The translations under genes were made by a program, and so were the position numbers. From Clostridiaceae bacterium (GTDB lineage: Bacteria; Bacillota; Clostridia; DSM-8532): 14,880 nucleotides of DNA. The stretch lies in contig JAAYGP010000231.1 in the NCBI GenBank assembly GCA_012727625.1, positions 1 to 14,880 of the forward strand, given 5' to 3'. Shown one piece after another: positions 1 to 6,853 of this stretch; the stretch's first letter is position 1, and the number at the start of each line of letters is the position of its first letter. The notes beneath the pieces are model-generated. The model was not told where the DNA came from and searched no databases. It saw only the letters and a list, made by a program, of their open reading frames with translations.

Positions 1-2
1 GA

Positions 3-194
3 TTACAGAATGTTGATATTAATGAAGTGATGCAGAAGATGGATGAATACGACAAAAAACGGTTGCGTGAACTTGGAATTGACATTTCGGAATACAGAAA
101 CAGGGTTTCTGAGTCGGACATACAAAAATTCCGTCAGGTTCTCGGCAGCGATGGTGAGATACTAATACGCAAAATTCGTAACATGCTTCGCTGA
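3..194 (+). CDS. C-terminal end of an unidentified small protein (truncated by window start)
   Basis: An open frame enters from the left edge and ends at TGA 192-194, giving 63 visible residues. I do not recognise the family. The visible part is highly charged and looks helical, with many Lys, Arg, Glu and Asp and no membrane segment; it ends in a basic stretch (RKIRNMLR). The true start lies outside the window; the in-frame ATGs at 30 and 39 have no convincing ribosome binding site. It is followed after 48 bases by another small gene in the same direction, so it probably belongs to the same transcription unit, which ends at the terminator near 938-986. Codon use looks like that of the neighbours. 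Function is unknown; a role linked to the downstream small proteins is inference from position only. Confidence 0.65.
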   Translation, partial: LQNVDINEVMQKMDEYDKKRLRELGIDISEYRNRVSESDIQKFRQVLGSDGEILIRKIRNMLR

Positions 195-242
195 ATAAAC
201 GCATAAAATAGATTGAACTTTCTATTAGGGGGTTGAACACAC

Positions 243-641
243 ATGGGACAGGGAATGGAAGATAAAATACGCCAGATTTCCAATATGTTAGGCAGCCGTG
301 AAGCGCAGGAGGGAATACGGCAGCTATTCAATTCCTTTAACTCTTCCGGGGAACCCGAGCATACGGACTTAAGTGTACAAAATACCGGGCAGAACGATCC
401 TGAGCATTCTTATCAGGATTCTTTTGGTACGTCATCGCAGCAGGAATCGGACTGGATTTATAATATACAAAACATGCTCAGTAAAATCAATAATATACAG
501 GATTCGAGGATTAACCTTCTCAGATCCGTACATCCTTTTTTAAGCCCTGCCAGAAAAGAGCGATGCAATACCTGCATCAATATTCTTAAAATTGCGGAAA
601 TGCTAAGAGCTTTGACGAATAACGGTGGGAGGTTGATATAA
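243..641 (+). CDS. Conserved-looking hypothetical protein, 132 aa
   Basis: ATG start with a G-rich ribosome binding site (AGGGGG, about 10 bases upstream). The protein has three parts: a helical N-terminus (about residues 5-32), a polar Ser/Gln/Asp/Glu-rich linker (about 33-70), and a helical C-terminal part (about 70-125) containing INLLRSVHPFLSPARKERC. That motif (two hydrophobic residues, then a Pro, then a basic Arg/Lys run and a helix) resembles a pattern I have seen in short uncharacterised proteins of spore-forming Firmicutes, but I cannot name a family. It has two cysteines, C108 and C111, spaced CXXC. There is no signal peptide or membrane segment. Only one base separates its stop from the next start, so the two genes are almost certainly co-transcribed and probably translationally coupled. 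Function is unknown. Confidence 0.75.
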   Translation: MGQGMEDKIRQISNMLGSREAQEGIRQLFNSFNSSGEPEHTDLSVQNTGQNDPEHSYQDSFGTSSQQESDWIYNIQNMLSKINNIQDSRINLLRSVHPFLSPARKERCNTCINILKIAEMLRALTNNGGRLI

Positions 642-642
642 A

Positions 643-912
643 ATGTCGGATATAAATAAAAATGAACTTTCAAATATTCCATTGCCCACCGAGAAAGACC
701 GTTATAACAGATCACAGAATGTGTCGCCTTACTTTTCAGGTGGTTTTCCTGACATCAAAAGACTGTTCAGGCAAATCAAGCTTGATGATGTTTTATTGCT
801 TGGTTTGATTATTCTCATTGCTACAGACGATGACTGCGATAATTTTCTGCTGGTATTACTGGTCTTCATTTTTCTGGCCGGCTTTGACATGCACCTTTTT
901 ACGTCTTTTTAG
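643..912 (+). CDS. Small hydrophobic acidic-turn protein, 89 aa, unknown function
   Basis: ATG one base after the previous stop; the ribosome binding site (GGTGGGAGGT, 624-633) lies inside the preceding gene. The N-terminal half is polar with prolines. The C-terminal half carries two short hydrophobic stretches (about residues 49-60 and 68-82) separated by an acidic turn, ATDDDCDN. Two short helices around a cluster of aspartates could form a membrane hairpin or a peripheral membrane peptide. Proteins with this shape (LDDxLLLGLI, acidic turn, LLLVLLVFIFL) are, to my recollection, common small hypotheticals in clostridia, often near sporulation genes, but no function is established that I know of. 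It is the last gene before the terminator at 938-986. The pairing with the 132-aa protein suggests they act together (inference). Confidence 0.7.
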   Translation: MSDINKNELSNIPLPTEKDRYNRSQNVSPYFSGGFPDIKRLFRQIKLDDVLLLGLIILIATDDDCDNFLLVLLVFIFLAGFDMHLFTSF

Positions 913-937
913 CGTATTTTTCTGAGGAATGCTATGT

Positions 938-986
938 AATGATATCTTCAGCCGATGTCTGAAGATATCATTTTTATGTTTTTTCC
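938..986 (+). terminator. Rho-independent terminator after the small-gene operon
   Basis: Perfect 14-bp stem, 938-951 pairing with 959-972, with a 7-base loop (CCGATGT). It is followed on the plus strand by TTTATGTTTTTT. It lies 26 bases after the stop of the 89-aa gene and isolates that operon from sleB. Confidence 0.9.
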
Positions 987-1068
987 ATTCATTTCATAGA
1001 TAAAATCAGAATACTTTTTAAATCATATGCACAAAATTTCAATGTAAAATACCAAAACGGAGGAGAAT

Positions 1069-1755
1069 ATGCTGAAGAAAAAAGCTCTGAGAATAATTAT
1101 AGCCATTGCTATTGCGGTTTCTCTGTTAATACCCGTATTGTCTGACGGGTTCCGTGACTTTGCCGGCTACAGCCATGTAGTATTGTCTTACTACGGTTCA
1201 AGAGGTGATGAGGTTGTAAACATCCAGAAAAAATTGAAACAATGGGGTTATTATAAAGGAAACATTGATGGTATTTATGGGTATCAGACCTATAAAGCCG
1301 TCCGGTATTTCCAGTATAAAAACGGCCTTAAGGTGGACGGGGTGGTAGGCCCGGAAACACTGTCCGCATTGGGGCTTCCAACGGGTGTCAAGCCGCAGTC
1401 GAGCAACAAGGATCTGAACCTTTTGGCTCATCTTGTTCATGGTGAAGCCAGGGGAGAACCATATATCGGCCAGGTGGCTGTTGCTGCGGTGGTGCTGAAC
1501 AGGGTTGCCGACAGCAGATTTCCCAATACAATAGCCGGGGTGATTTACCAGCCCGGTGCTTTTGATGCTGTAAGTGACGGGCAGATTAATCTGGAGCCTA
1601 CATCACAATCATACAAGGCCGCAAGAGATGCCTTAAACGGCTGGGATCCTACCTATGGCTGTATTTACTATTATAACCCCAATACCGCAACAAGTAAGTG
1701 GATATGGACCAGGCCCATACTACTGACTATTGGTAAACATAACTTTGCAAAATAA
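1069..1755 (+). CDS. sleB: Spore cortex-lytic enzyme, SleB-type (peptidoglycan-binding domain + Hydrolase_2)
   Basis: Germination-specific lytic enzyme, predicted to act on spore cortex peptidoglycan containing muramic-delta-lactam; characterised SleB enzymes are lytic transglycosylases. A basic N-terminus and hydrophobic segment (residues 1-25) form an export signal. A PG_binding_1 domain follows at about 40-103 (repeat GIYGYQTYKAVRYFQ, then VDGVVGPETLSALG). The Hydrolase_2 catalytic domain spans about 116-228, with Glu126 in HGEARGEP matching the catalytic Glu of the family, and conserved AAVVLNRV, FDAV and YYNP. The length of 228 aa is close to that of known SleB proteins, so it looks intact. 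The start is fixed by GGAGG (1059-1063) five bases before ATG. In bacilli sleB is followed by ypeB; here no ypeB is seen and a convergent VanW-like gene lies 18 bases away. A forespore (SigG) promoter is expected but I could not find a convincing one. Confidence 0.95.
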   Translation: MLKKKALRIIIAIAIAVSLLIPVLSDGFRDFAGYSHVVLSYYGSRGDEVVNIQKKLKQWGYYKGNIDGIYGYQTYKAVRYFQYKNGLKVDGVVGPETLSALGLPTGVKPQSSNKDLNLLAHLVHGEARGEPYIGQVAVAAVVLNRVADSRFPNTIAGVIYQPGAFDAVSDGQINLEPTSQSYKAARDALNGWDPTYGCIYYYNPNTATSKWIWTRPILLTIGKHNFAK

Positions 1756-1773
1756 TATATCCGGACACTGTTA

Positions 1774-3084
1774 TTATTTTCTGCTGATTTCCTCTTTTTT
1801 TACGCCGGTCCCTATGGCGACTATCTTATAAACAGGTTGATATATATCTTCATAAAGTTCATGCAATTCGCCCTGTATGACCCTTATTACCTTAACTTTC
1901 ATACCCTCCCTGCCTGGCTCAATAACCTCCTGTGTTTTTTCGGGAAGCCTGCTGTCCTGGGAATATATGACAGGAGGTTCAATCCTGGTCTTTTCTGTAA
2001 TTATATTGCCATATACCAGGCCTGGCTCTCCAAAAAGAGCAATTGTCCATTTCCCCGATTCTTCCACATTGAAAACAAGGGTTAAATCTGAATCAGAAGC
2101 ATTCAAAAATCTTAAATCGCCATCCTCGTCAAAATTAACCTCAAAGCCCGGTTCTATTCCTGAAACAGGCTGTTTTGAAGCTTTTCTGAATGTTATCCTG
2201 ATATCAGCAACCGGAAGCACAGCCCTGTGTATTGCTGACGCAATAATTGTATGTAAGGAATCCTCGTCAATGGCTGACTTGTCAATGACTGAAAGAACTC
2301 TTTCCCTGTAGGAGAATTCCTCTCCGGGTTTTATATGAAAATCCCTTATGCCGCTTATAATGTTTTGAAACTGAGCTTTCAAATCAGACTCAAGTTCCCC
2401 CTGTACCATACCATAAACCTGAGTCAGCCTGCTTAGTTCATCGGCGGTATTATCCGGCTTCAGCACATTAAATACATCCGCTGCCGCATCTTTTGAAATA
2501 ACTATTTCTTTTGACGGATCAGACTCCAGACTGTTTTTTATATAGTATGCTGCCTTTTCAACATCAAACTCAAGCCCGTCAATTTCAGGAATCGTTTTAA
2601 CACTGCCCTGTTCCAGTATAAGTTTTGCATCAACAGCATCCTTATGGAAAATATCCCCATATTCCTTCAATGAGTCTTTAAGCTTTGCCAAATTAAGAGA
2701 AACATCAGGTTTTAAGGCAAATTCCTGATCAGATTTGCCGATTAACTGAAAAAACCTGTTATCGTACCGGCCTTTATGCAGCATATTGTAAACCTTTGAC
2801 GCATCAATCCGCAACTCAAACGAATTATATGGAATTGCATACCTCTTCCCGTCCGCAACAAGAATAACCTCTCTGTTATCAATAATGTTTTTGTAATAGG
2901 ATTTTAAGGTTTGTTCCGCTTCAGCCGGTGTCAGTTCAGAAAGCTGGCAACCTGAAACCTCAAGACTGATGGTTTCATTATCCGCCGGAAGCATTAAAAA
3001 AATTCCTGTGGGTATGGCACAGGCAATTAAAATTTGCACCGAAAATATAAAAAACCAGAATCTATATCCTTTGGATCGAAACAA
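1774..3084 (-). CDS. Membrane-anchored VanW-like protein with peptidoglycan-binding-4-like region, degenerate VanW core
   Basis: Predicted cell-envelope protein with one N-terminal membrane anchor (about residues 8-32), so most of it lies outside the membrane. Residues about 50-205 resemble the PG_binding_4 / YoaR-type repeats that precede VanW domains. Residues about 215-355 align by eye with VanW: the FHIKPGEEFSYRERV box is typical, and the D/N motif near DLRFLNASD and the following strands are kept. The usual Gly-Gly-Gly-x-Cys-Gln segment is replaced by AIDEDSLHTIIASA, with no cysteine. The C-terminal 60 residues look like the G5-like tail of VanW proteins (GREGMKVKVIRVIQG... YKIVAIGTG). 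VanW function is not settled. Start choice: an upstream TTG at 3099 is possible, but GGAG (3094-3097) is 9 bases before the TTG at 3084, giving 436 aa. It converges on sleB. Confidence 0.8.
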   Translation of the reverse strand: MFRSKGYRFWFFIFSVQILIACAIPTGIFLMLPADNETISLEVSGCQLSELTPAEAEQTLKSYYKNIIDNREVILVADGKRYAIPYNSFELRIDASKVYNMLHKGRYDNRFFQLIGKSDQEFALKPDVSLNLAKLKDSLKEYGDIFHKDAVDAKLILEQGSVKTIPEIDGLEFDVEKAAYYIKNSLESDPSKEIVISKDAAADVFNVLKPDNTADELSRLTQVYGMVQGELESDLKAQFQNIISGIRDFHIKPGEEFSYRERVLSVIDKSAIDEDSLHTIIASAIHRAVLPVADIRITFRKASKQPVSGIEPGFEVNFDEDGDLRFLNASDSDLTLVFNVEESGKWTIALFGEPGLVYGNIITEKTRIEPPVIYSQDSRLPEKTQEVIEPGREGMKVKVIRVIQGELHELYEDIYQPVYKIVAIGTGVKKEEISRK

Positions 3085-3093
3085 ACCTATCAA

Positions 3094-3097
3094 CTCC
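3094..3097 (-). promoter_or_regulatory. Ribosome binding site deciding a TTG start (VanW-like gene)
   Basis: GGAG on the minus strand, nine bases before the TTG at 3082-3084. The longer frame begins at TTG 3097-3099, which overlaps this GGAG and has no site of its own upstream. Confidence 0.5.
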
Positions 3098-3216
3098 AAT
3101 ATTGTTGCTGCTAAACATACTGTTAAAAAGCTTTTACACAGCTATTAGCATTTCGCGGTGTCCATAAGTGAGGGTAACCGACCGCAAAAAATAGTCTTAT
3201 AGTACTTATTTTAACA

Positions 3217-3246
3217 AACCGGGCCAGGATAATTCCCGGCCCGGTA
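3217..3246 (-). terminator. Probable terminator of the PRC-barrel transcription unit
   Basis: GC-rich inverted repeat: eight paired bases, 3218-3225 with 3238-3245 (ACCGGGCC against GGCCCGGT), plus an inner GGA/TCC pairing around a TAAT loop after one mismatch. Read on the minus strand it is followed by TTTGTTAAAATAAG, a short broken U tract. It sits about 135 bases past the stop of the PRC-barrel gene and upstream of the VanW-like gene, so it probably separates the two. No T run follows on the plus strand. Confidence 0.65.
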
Positions 3247-3379
3247 CCTTGTCATAAATGAGTCACTTTATTTTCAAAGTCACATTGCAGCTTTCCGGGA
3301 GACATACAAAATGTGTTAAACCCTGATTCGGAATTTTTGTCTGCTGAAAATTTAACGGGCACCGGAACAACAGGATTAA

Positions 3380-4267
3380 CTATGCCTCGTTATTCATAAC
3401 AAGCTCAACAAGCTTCCCAATGCTTTTTGCTCTATCTATAACCTGATCTGTTATTACCTCACCTGCTTTAATCAAAACTACTCCATTACTGTCGACTATG
3501 TTTTTTGTGGATTTGCGGCCCCTTAAATATTGGCGTTGTCTTTCTTCAAAAAGCTCAGCCGCGGAACTTCTGACTTCTTGTCTTGTCTCGGCGGGAGGCT
3601 GTTCAAAAGCTGCGCTTTCCTGGGGCTCTTCTGTTATATCACCCAAATTCTGCGCAGGTTCCTCCGGAACTTCATCCAAAAAAACGTCGCTGTATTTATC
3701 AGTTGTATTTACTGAAAAATCCCGGTCGGTTTCTTTGTTGAAATCTGAAGCATTCTCAGATAAGTCTGACGGATCATCCAATAATCTGGATTGAACGTCA
3801 TCTTCAACAACCAACAGCGTTTTTCCGAATGTTATTACACTGGATCTTGGAATTATACGGACTTTTTTCTGGGTTATATCAGCGATATACTCAATGCCGA
3901 CAATGTTACAGCCATTGTCAACATCTACAAATATGTCACCGGTTTCTCCTATGAGGCTACCTTTTTTGGTAAGAACCTTTGTACCTTTGACAGTAATATT
4001 TTTCTGAAGCAAATCAATGGCAGACGGAATTCTGCTTATATCACTGATAGCTTCAGGATTTAATATGGTCATGGCATACTCGCCAATACCAAGGACATTT
4101 GTAGTTGGAATGACCCTGGTGCTGAGAACCTGAATACCGCTGTCCACTACAAAATAATCAATTTTGCCGCTTTCTGCATTTAATATAATATTTTTGACCT
4201 TCCCCACTTCATTGCCGTCAGAAATGCTGATAATTGGCAGTCCTATGATTTGTTGTGATTTTTTCAT
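3380..4267 (-). CDS. Protein with two PRC-barrel domains, acidic linker and conserved C-terminal segment
   Basis: Cytoplasmic protein of 295 aa with no signal peptide. A first PRC-barrel at about residues 3-75 has the typical opening (GLPIISISDGNEVGKVKNIILN, then IDYFVVD). A second lies at about 92-155 (TKVLTKKGSLIGETGDIFVD... VGIEYI). An acidic, low-complexity linker (about 160-245) follows, then a basic segment and a compact C-terminal region (about 250-292: KNIVDSNGVVLIKAGEVITDQVIDRAKSIGKL). PRC-barrels bind partner proteins or nucleic acid-associated complexes; small PRC proteins (YlmC/YmxH) occur in spore formers, but the role here is unknown. ATG start with AAGGGGGT about 10 bases upstream. 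It lies 62 bases downstream of the TPR membrane protein gene in the same direction, so they are probably one operon. Confidence 0.85.
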   Translation of the reverse strand: MKKSQQIIGLPIISISDGNEVGKVKNIILNAESGKIDYFVVDSGIQVLSTRVIPTTNVLGIGEYAMTILNPEAISDISRIPSAIDLLQKNITVKGTKVLTKKGSLIGETGDIFVDVDNGCNIVGIEYIADITQKKVRIIPRSSVITFGKTLLVVEDDVQSRLLDDPSDLSENASDFNKETDRDFSVNTTDKYSDVFLDEVPEEPAQNLGDITEEPQESAAFEQPPAETRQEVRSSAAELFEERQRQYLRGRKSTKNIVDSNGVVLIKAGEVITDQVIDRAKSIGKLVELVMNNEA

Positions 4268-4329
4268 TACAAGTTAACCCCCTTACGGATATCCGGTAGG
4301 ACAATAGTTTTACTTATGCAAGCCTTTCT

Positions 4330-5739
4330 TCATGAATACAGGCTTTGCAGGATCTGATCCTTAACCTCTTCACTCATTATGTGCTCAAATTCATCTATGT
4401 AAGTAAGAAGAATATCTTCAGCAAGCTCGGTTTGTCCGGAATTTTTATATATTGAACAAATATCCAGTACAATCCAAAACGCGGCTTCATCATCGGGGTT
4501 CCTGTTGAGAGCTTCCATGTACAGCGATACCGCTTCGCTTTCCCGGCCTTCCTGTTTCAACAAAAATGCCTTGTCAATTAAGTCATTAAGGCTTAAGCCA
4601 TTCAAATCCAAATACGGAACACTATCGCTTGAAATTTCGTCTACTCCCATTTTATCAATTATATCCTGTGTGTCAACATTTTTTCTGTCTTCGTATGCAC
4701 TGCTGTCAATTGCCTGTTCCAATAATAACGCCGCCTGTTCAAAAATATCCTCCTGTTCCGAAAGTTCTGTGTCTGCGGGTTTTAAAGACTCCTCATCCGA
4801 ATAAACCATTTTGAAATCATTGACAGGTTCTGCCGCTTCAACATCTGTTTTTATTGTTGTGGAATCTGTCTCTTCCAACGTTCCGTCATCAGACGCGCCT
4901 ATAATATCTTTGTCTTCCTGCACTGATTCAATTGTTTTTTCGAGCTCGTCATGGGCTATAATTATATCTTCCTGTTCGATACTTTCCTGCCCGATAGTCT
5001 TCTGCTCCACATCTTCCTTATCAATGCCTTCCTGCTCTATAGGCTCCTGCTCCGCATCCGAATCCATATCAATACCTGTTTCTTTGTCTGTTAACTGATC
5101 CTCATACACACCCCCGGCGGTTTCAGATATTTCATCCTTTATGGAATCGCTTTCGGAGAATTCTTTCTGATCATCCTGGACAGGATCACGAAATATTTCG
5201 CCTGCTTTCTGTCGGGAAAATCTGTTTATAAAGATGCTCTTAAGAATTGGTTCTGATCTGGTTGCAGGTTCTTCCTGCTGTTTTGCTTCTCTACTTGTTT
5301 CCGTTTCAGATTCATCAGCCCTTAATTCGGTTTCAGGTTTTGCTGCTTCGGGTTTAATATTTTCAATTTCTTCTTTTTGTTTTTGTTTTAATTCTTTGGA
5401 TTTTTGTCTTTCAAGTCTTTTTTCTTCCCACTTCTTTTTAAGCACGTCTATCTTTTTTTGAGGAAAAATATACGATACAAGCATCATAGAGAAAAAAAGC
5501 AGTGTTATATATATAAGGAGTGCAATAAAGAACGACAACGCAAGCTTCATCGCCAAATCAACAGTAAAAGCGGATACTATATCAGGGAGAAGCAAACTTG
5601 TTATGAATGCAACAACAGCACTTATGCCCAACCCTATAATATACCGGCAGTCTGTTGATTTATTTCTTTTCAGAATTATGTATAATGTGGCTGTAGACAA
5701 CACCACTACCGCTAAAGAAACATATGTATACAAATGCAT
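4330..5739 (-). CDS. Membrane protein with long acidic linker and C-terminal TPR-like domain, 469 aa
   Basis: I do not recognise a named family. Three hydrophobic segments at about residues 3-22, 33-55 and 65-93 anchor the N-terminus. A basic, coiled-coil-like stretch follows (about 95-130, rich in Lys, Glu and Arg). A very acidic low-complexity region covers about 130-370 and includes six tandem pentapeptides at 229-258. The C-terminal 95 residues look like tetratricopeptide helices (LIDKAFLLKQEGRESEAVSLYMEALNRNPDDEAAF, then a second pair), a protein-interaction fold that would lie in the cytoplasm if the linker does. ATG start with AGGAG 10 bases upstream. It is likely co-transcribed with the PRC-barrel gene downstream. 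The architecture suggests a membrane-tethered scaffold (inference). The long acidic linker probably varies quickly between relatives. Confidence 0.75.
   Translation of the reverse strand: MHLYTYVSLAVVVLSTATLYIILKRNKSTDCRYIIGLGISAVVAFITSLLLPDIVSAFTVDLAMKLALSFFIALLIYITLLFFSMMLVSYIFPQKKIDVLKKKWEEKRLERQKSKELKQKQKEEIENIKPEAAKPETELRADESETETSREAKQQEEPATRSEPILKSIFINRFSRQKAGEIFRDPVQDDQKEFSESDSIKDEISETAGGVYEDQLTDKETGIDMDSDAEQEPIEQEGIDKEDVEQKTIGQESIEQEDIIIAHDELEKTIESVQEDKDIIGASDDGTLEETDSTTIKTDVEAAEPVNDFKMVYSDEESLKPADTELSEQEDIFEQAALLLEQAIDSSAYEDRKNVDTQDIIDKMGVDEISSDSVPYLDLNGLSLNDLIDKAFLLKQEGRESEAVSLYMEALNRNPDDEAAFWIVLDICSIYKNSGQTELAEDILLTYIDEFEHIMSEEVKDQILQSLYS
4966..5055 (-). repeat. Six degenerate 15-bp tandem repeats coding for pentapeptides
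   Basis: Six consecutive 15-base units in frame within the acidic linker gene. On the minus strand they encode AEQEP, IEQEG, IDKED, VEQKT, IGQES and IEQED. On the plus strand the shared pattern is roughly A-T-C-T-T-C-C-T-G-C-T-C-x-A-T. The units have diverged at several positions, so this is an old expansion, but unit length and frame are exact. Confidence 0.8.
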
Positions 5740-6036
5740 CCCATCAACACTCCTGTTTCATCCTTTGTATATTTTCCCTGCCATATGCTGTTTCTTCGGT
5801 GGGGGATTAAACCCCACAGCCGAAGAAATTAATTTTTGTTCAATTGCTCAAAACTAAAGAATAACCTCCACAGCCGGTTTTTATAAAACATAACAATAAC
5901 ATTAATATTGCGGCAAGCATTCAGTTACCTGCAGGTTTTATACCATATTTAATTTATCGAGCATTTTTTAAAATTACTTTACAAAAACATTACAATAACT
6001 ATGTTTGAACAGCTTTCACCGTAATAACCGTATGCT
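5740..6036. other. 297-bp intergenic region with leader hairpin and palindrome
   Basis: AT-rich gap between cwlD and the TPR membrane gene (both minus). No open frame with a ribosome binding site was found. It holds an imperfect hairpin (5791-5828) and a 16-base dyad, TTGttCAATTGctCAA (5836-5851). A weak minus-strand promoter-like pair, TTGCCG and TATGTT spaced 18, is present but not convincing. There is no clear intrinsic terminator for cwlD, so readthrough into the downstream pair is possible. Confidence 0.5.
5791..5828. other. Hairpin in the leader of the TPR membrane gene
   Basis: Stem of nine bases (5791-5799 with 5820-5828, TTTCTTCGG/CCGAAGAAA) continued by five more (TGGGG/CCCCA, 5800-5804 with 5812-5816) around a three-base bulge and a seven-base loop. 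On the plus strand it is followed by TTAATTTTTG, so it could stop antisense transcription. On the minus strand no T tract follows, and it would lie in the 5' leader of the TPR gene. Confidence 0.55.
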
Positions 6037-6780
6037 TTATTGCGTACTGTTACTTTTATTATCGCCGGACATAAAATAATTGTCAATTCCGGTCTTGATA
6101 GTTTTGGCTATCTTCAGCTGATAATCTTCATTTCTTAGCTTTTGTTCCTCCTGCTGATTTGACAGAAATCCACACTCCACAATGATTGTCGGAGTCTTCA
6201 CATTCTTCAGGATTATAATGGGAACATCTTTTAACAAGGCTTCTCTTTTATTTGTCGGATCAAGATCGGTACATAAGGCTTTTTGCACACAAACAGCCAG
6301 CCTTCGGCTGTCTTCCGAGTTGGGAGGATAAAAAACCTGCGCTCCGTAATACTTGCTCTGGCTGAAGTCATTCATATGAATGCTGACTACAATATCTGCC
6401 CCGCTATTGTCCATAATTTCCTTTCGCCTGGTCAAATCCTGTTTTCTTTTGCTTAATATTTCTGTTGTACCTTCCTTATAAACGAGTTTATCTTCCTCTC
6501 TGGTCATGATAACCCGGTATCCCGCCGCCTCCAGTTGCTGCTTCAAAAATTTCCCTATTGCCAGATTAAGATCCTTTTCTTTTACACCGGAAAAACCGCT
6601 TACCTTTCCGGGGTCCTCCCCACCGTGTCCGGAATCAACAACAACAGTCCCAAGGCTTGCTATTGAAGAAGCAGGAGTTGCGGCTTCCTCCCCTCCCAGG
6701 TTTAAGCTGTATATGGCAATAGACAACAGGAAAATAAGTATAATGAGGGTTATATTGCTTTTTTTTACAAGCAGAATCAT
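6037..6780 (-). CDS. cwlD: N-acetylmuramoyl-L-alanine amidase, CwlD type (Amidase_3)
   Basis: Zinc amidase that cleaves the stem peptide from muramic acid. CwlD does this during sporulation, and with PdaA creates the muramic-delta-lactam of the spore cortex that lytic enzymes such as SleB need. Numbering from the chosen start (247 aa): membrane anchor about 8-26; Amidase_3 domain from VVVDSGHGGEDPG (His52), EKDLNL (Glu68), SIHMND (His135) to the catalytic Glu202 in VECGFLSN. All zinc and catalytic residues are present. Upstream ATGs at 6837 and 6816 have no ribosome binding site; AAAGGA (6792-6797) lies 11 bases before the ATG at 6780, and the shorter product matches the usual CwlD length better. 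The membrane protein gene 73 bases upstream is likely in the same operon. CwlD is confident by motif; a vegetative amidase of the same family is less likely given sleB nearby. Confidence 0.88.
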   Translation of the reverse strand: MILLVKKSNITLIILIFLLSIAIYSLNLGGEEAATPASSIASLGTVVVDSGHGGEDPGKVSGFSGVKEKDLNLAIGKFLKQQLEAAGYRVIMTREEDKLVYKEGTTEILSKRKQDLTRRKEIMDNSGADIVVSIHMNDFSQSKYYGAQVFYPPNSEDSRRLAVCVQKALCTDLDPTNKREALLKDVPIIILKNVKTPTIIVECGFLSNQQEEQKLRNEDYQLKIAKTIKTGIDNYFMSGDNKSNSTQ

Positions 6781-6853
6781 GGCACATCCCGTCCTTTGTT
6801 TTCTTTGTACTAACATATTCATGGAGGGGTTGGCCATATACTAATTAAATATA

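Noticed and set aside
1009..1036. GAATA at 1009-1013 as a forespore SigG -35 for sleB
   Set aside because: The -10 at the right distance (CACAAAA from 1030) matches the SigG consensus poorly, and the spacer is 16. Not enough to annotate.
3155..3185. GCGGT/ACCGC inverted repeat upstream of the VanW-like gene
   Set aside because: Only five pairs with a loop of over 20 bases; likely chance. The T run nearby lies on the wrong side for a terminator.
3252..3287. GTCAC repeated around TTTATTTTCAAA
   Set aside because: It is a direct repeat of five bases, not an inverted one; no structure or known site.
5234..5461. Ser-rich plus-strand open frames opposite the TPR membrane gene (also 4505-4804, 4811-5098)
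   Set aside because: Mirror of an acidic, Glu/Gln-rich coding region; no ribosome binding sites, and composition typical of antisense shadows.
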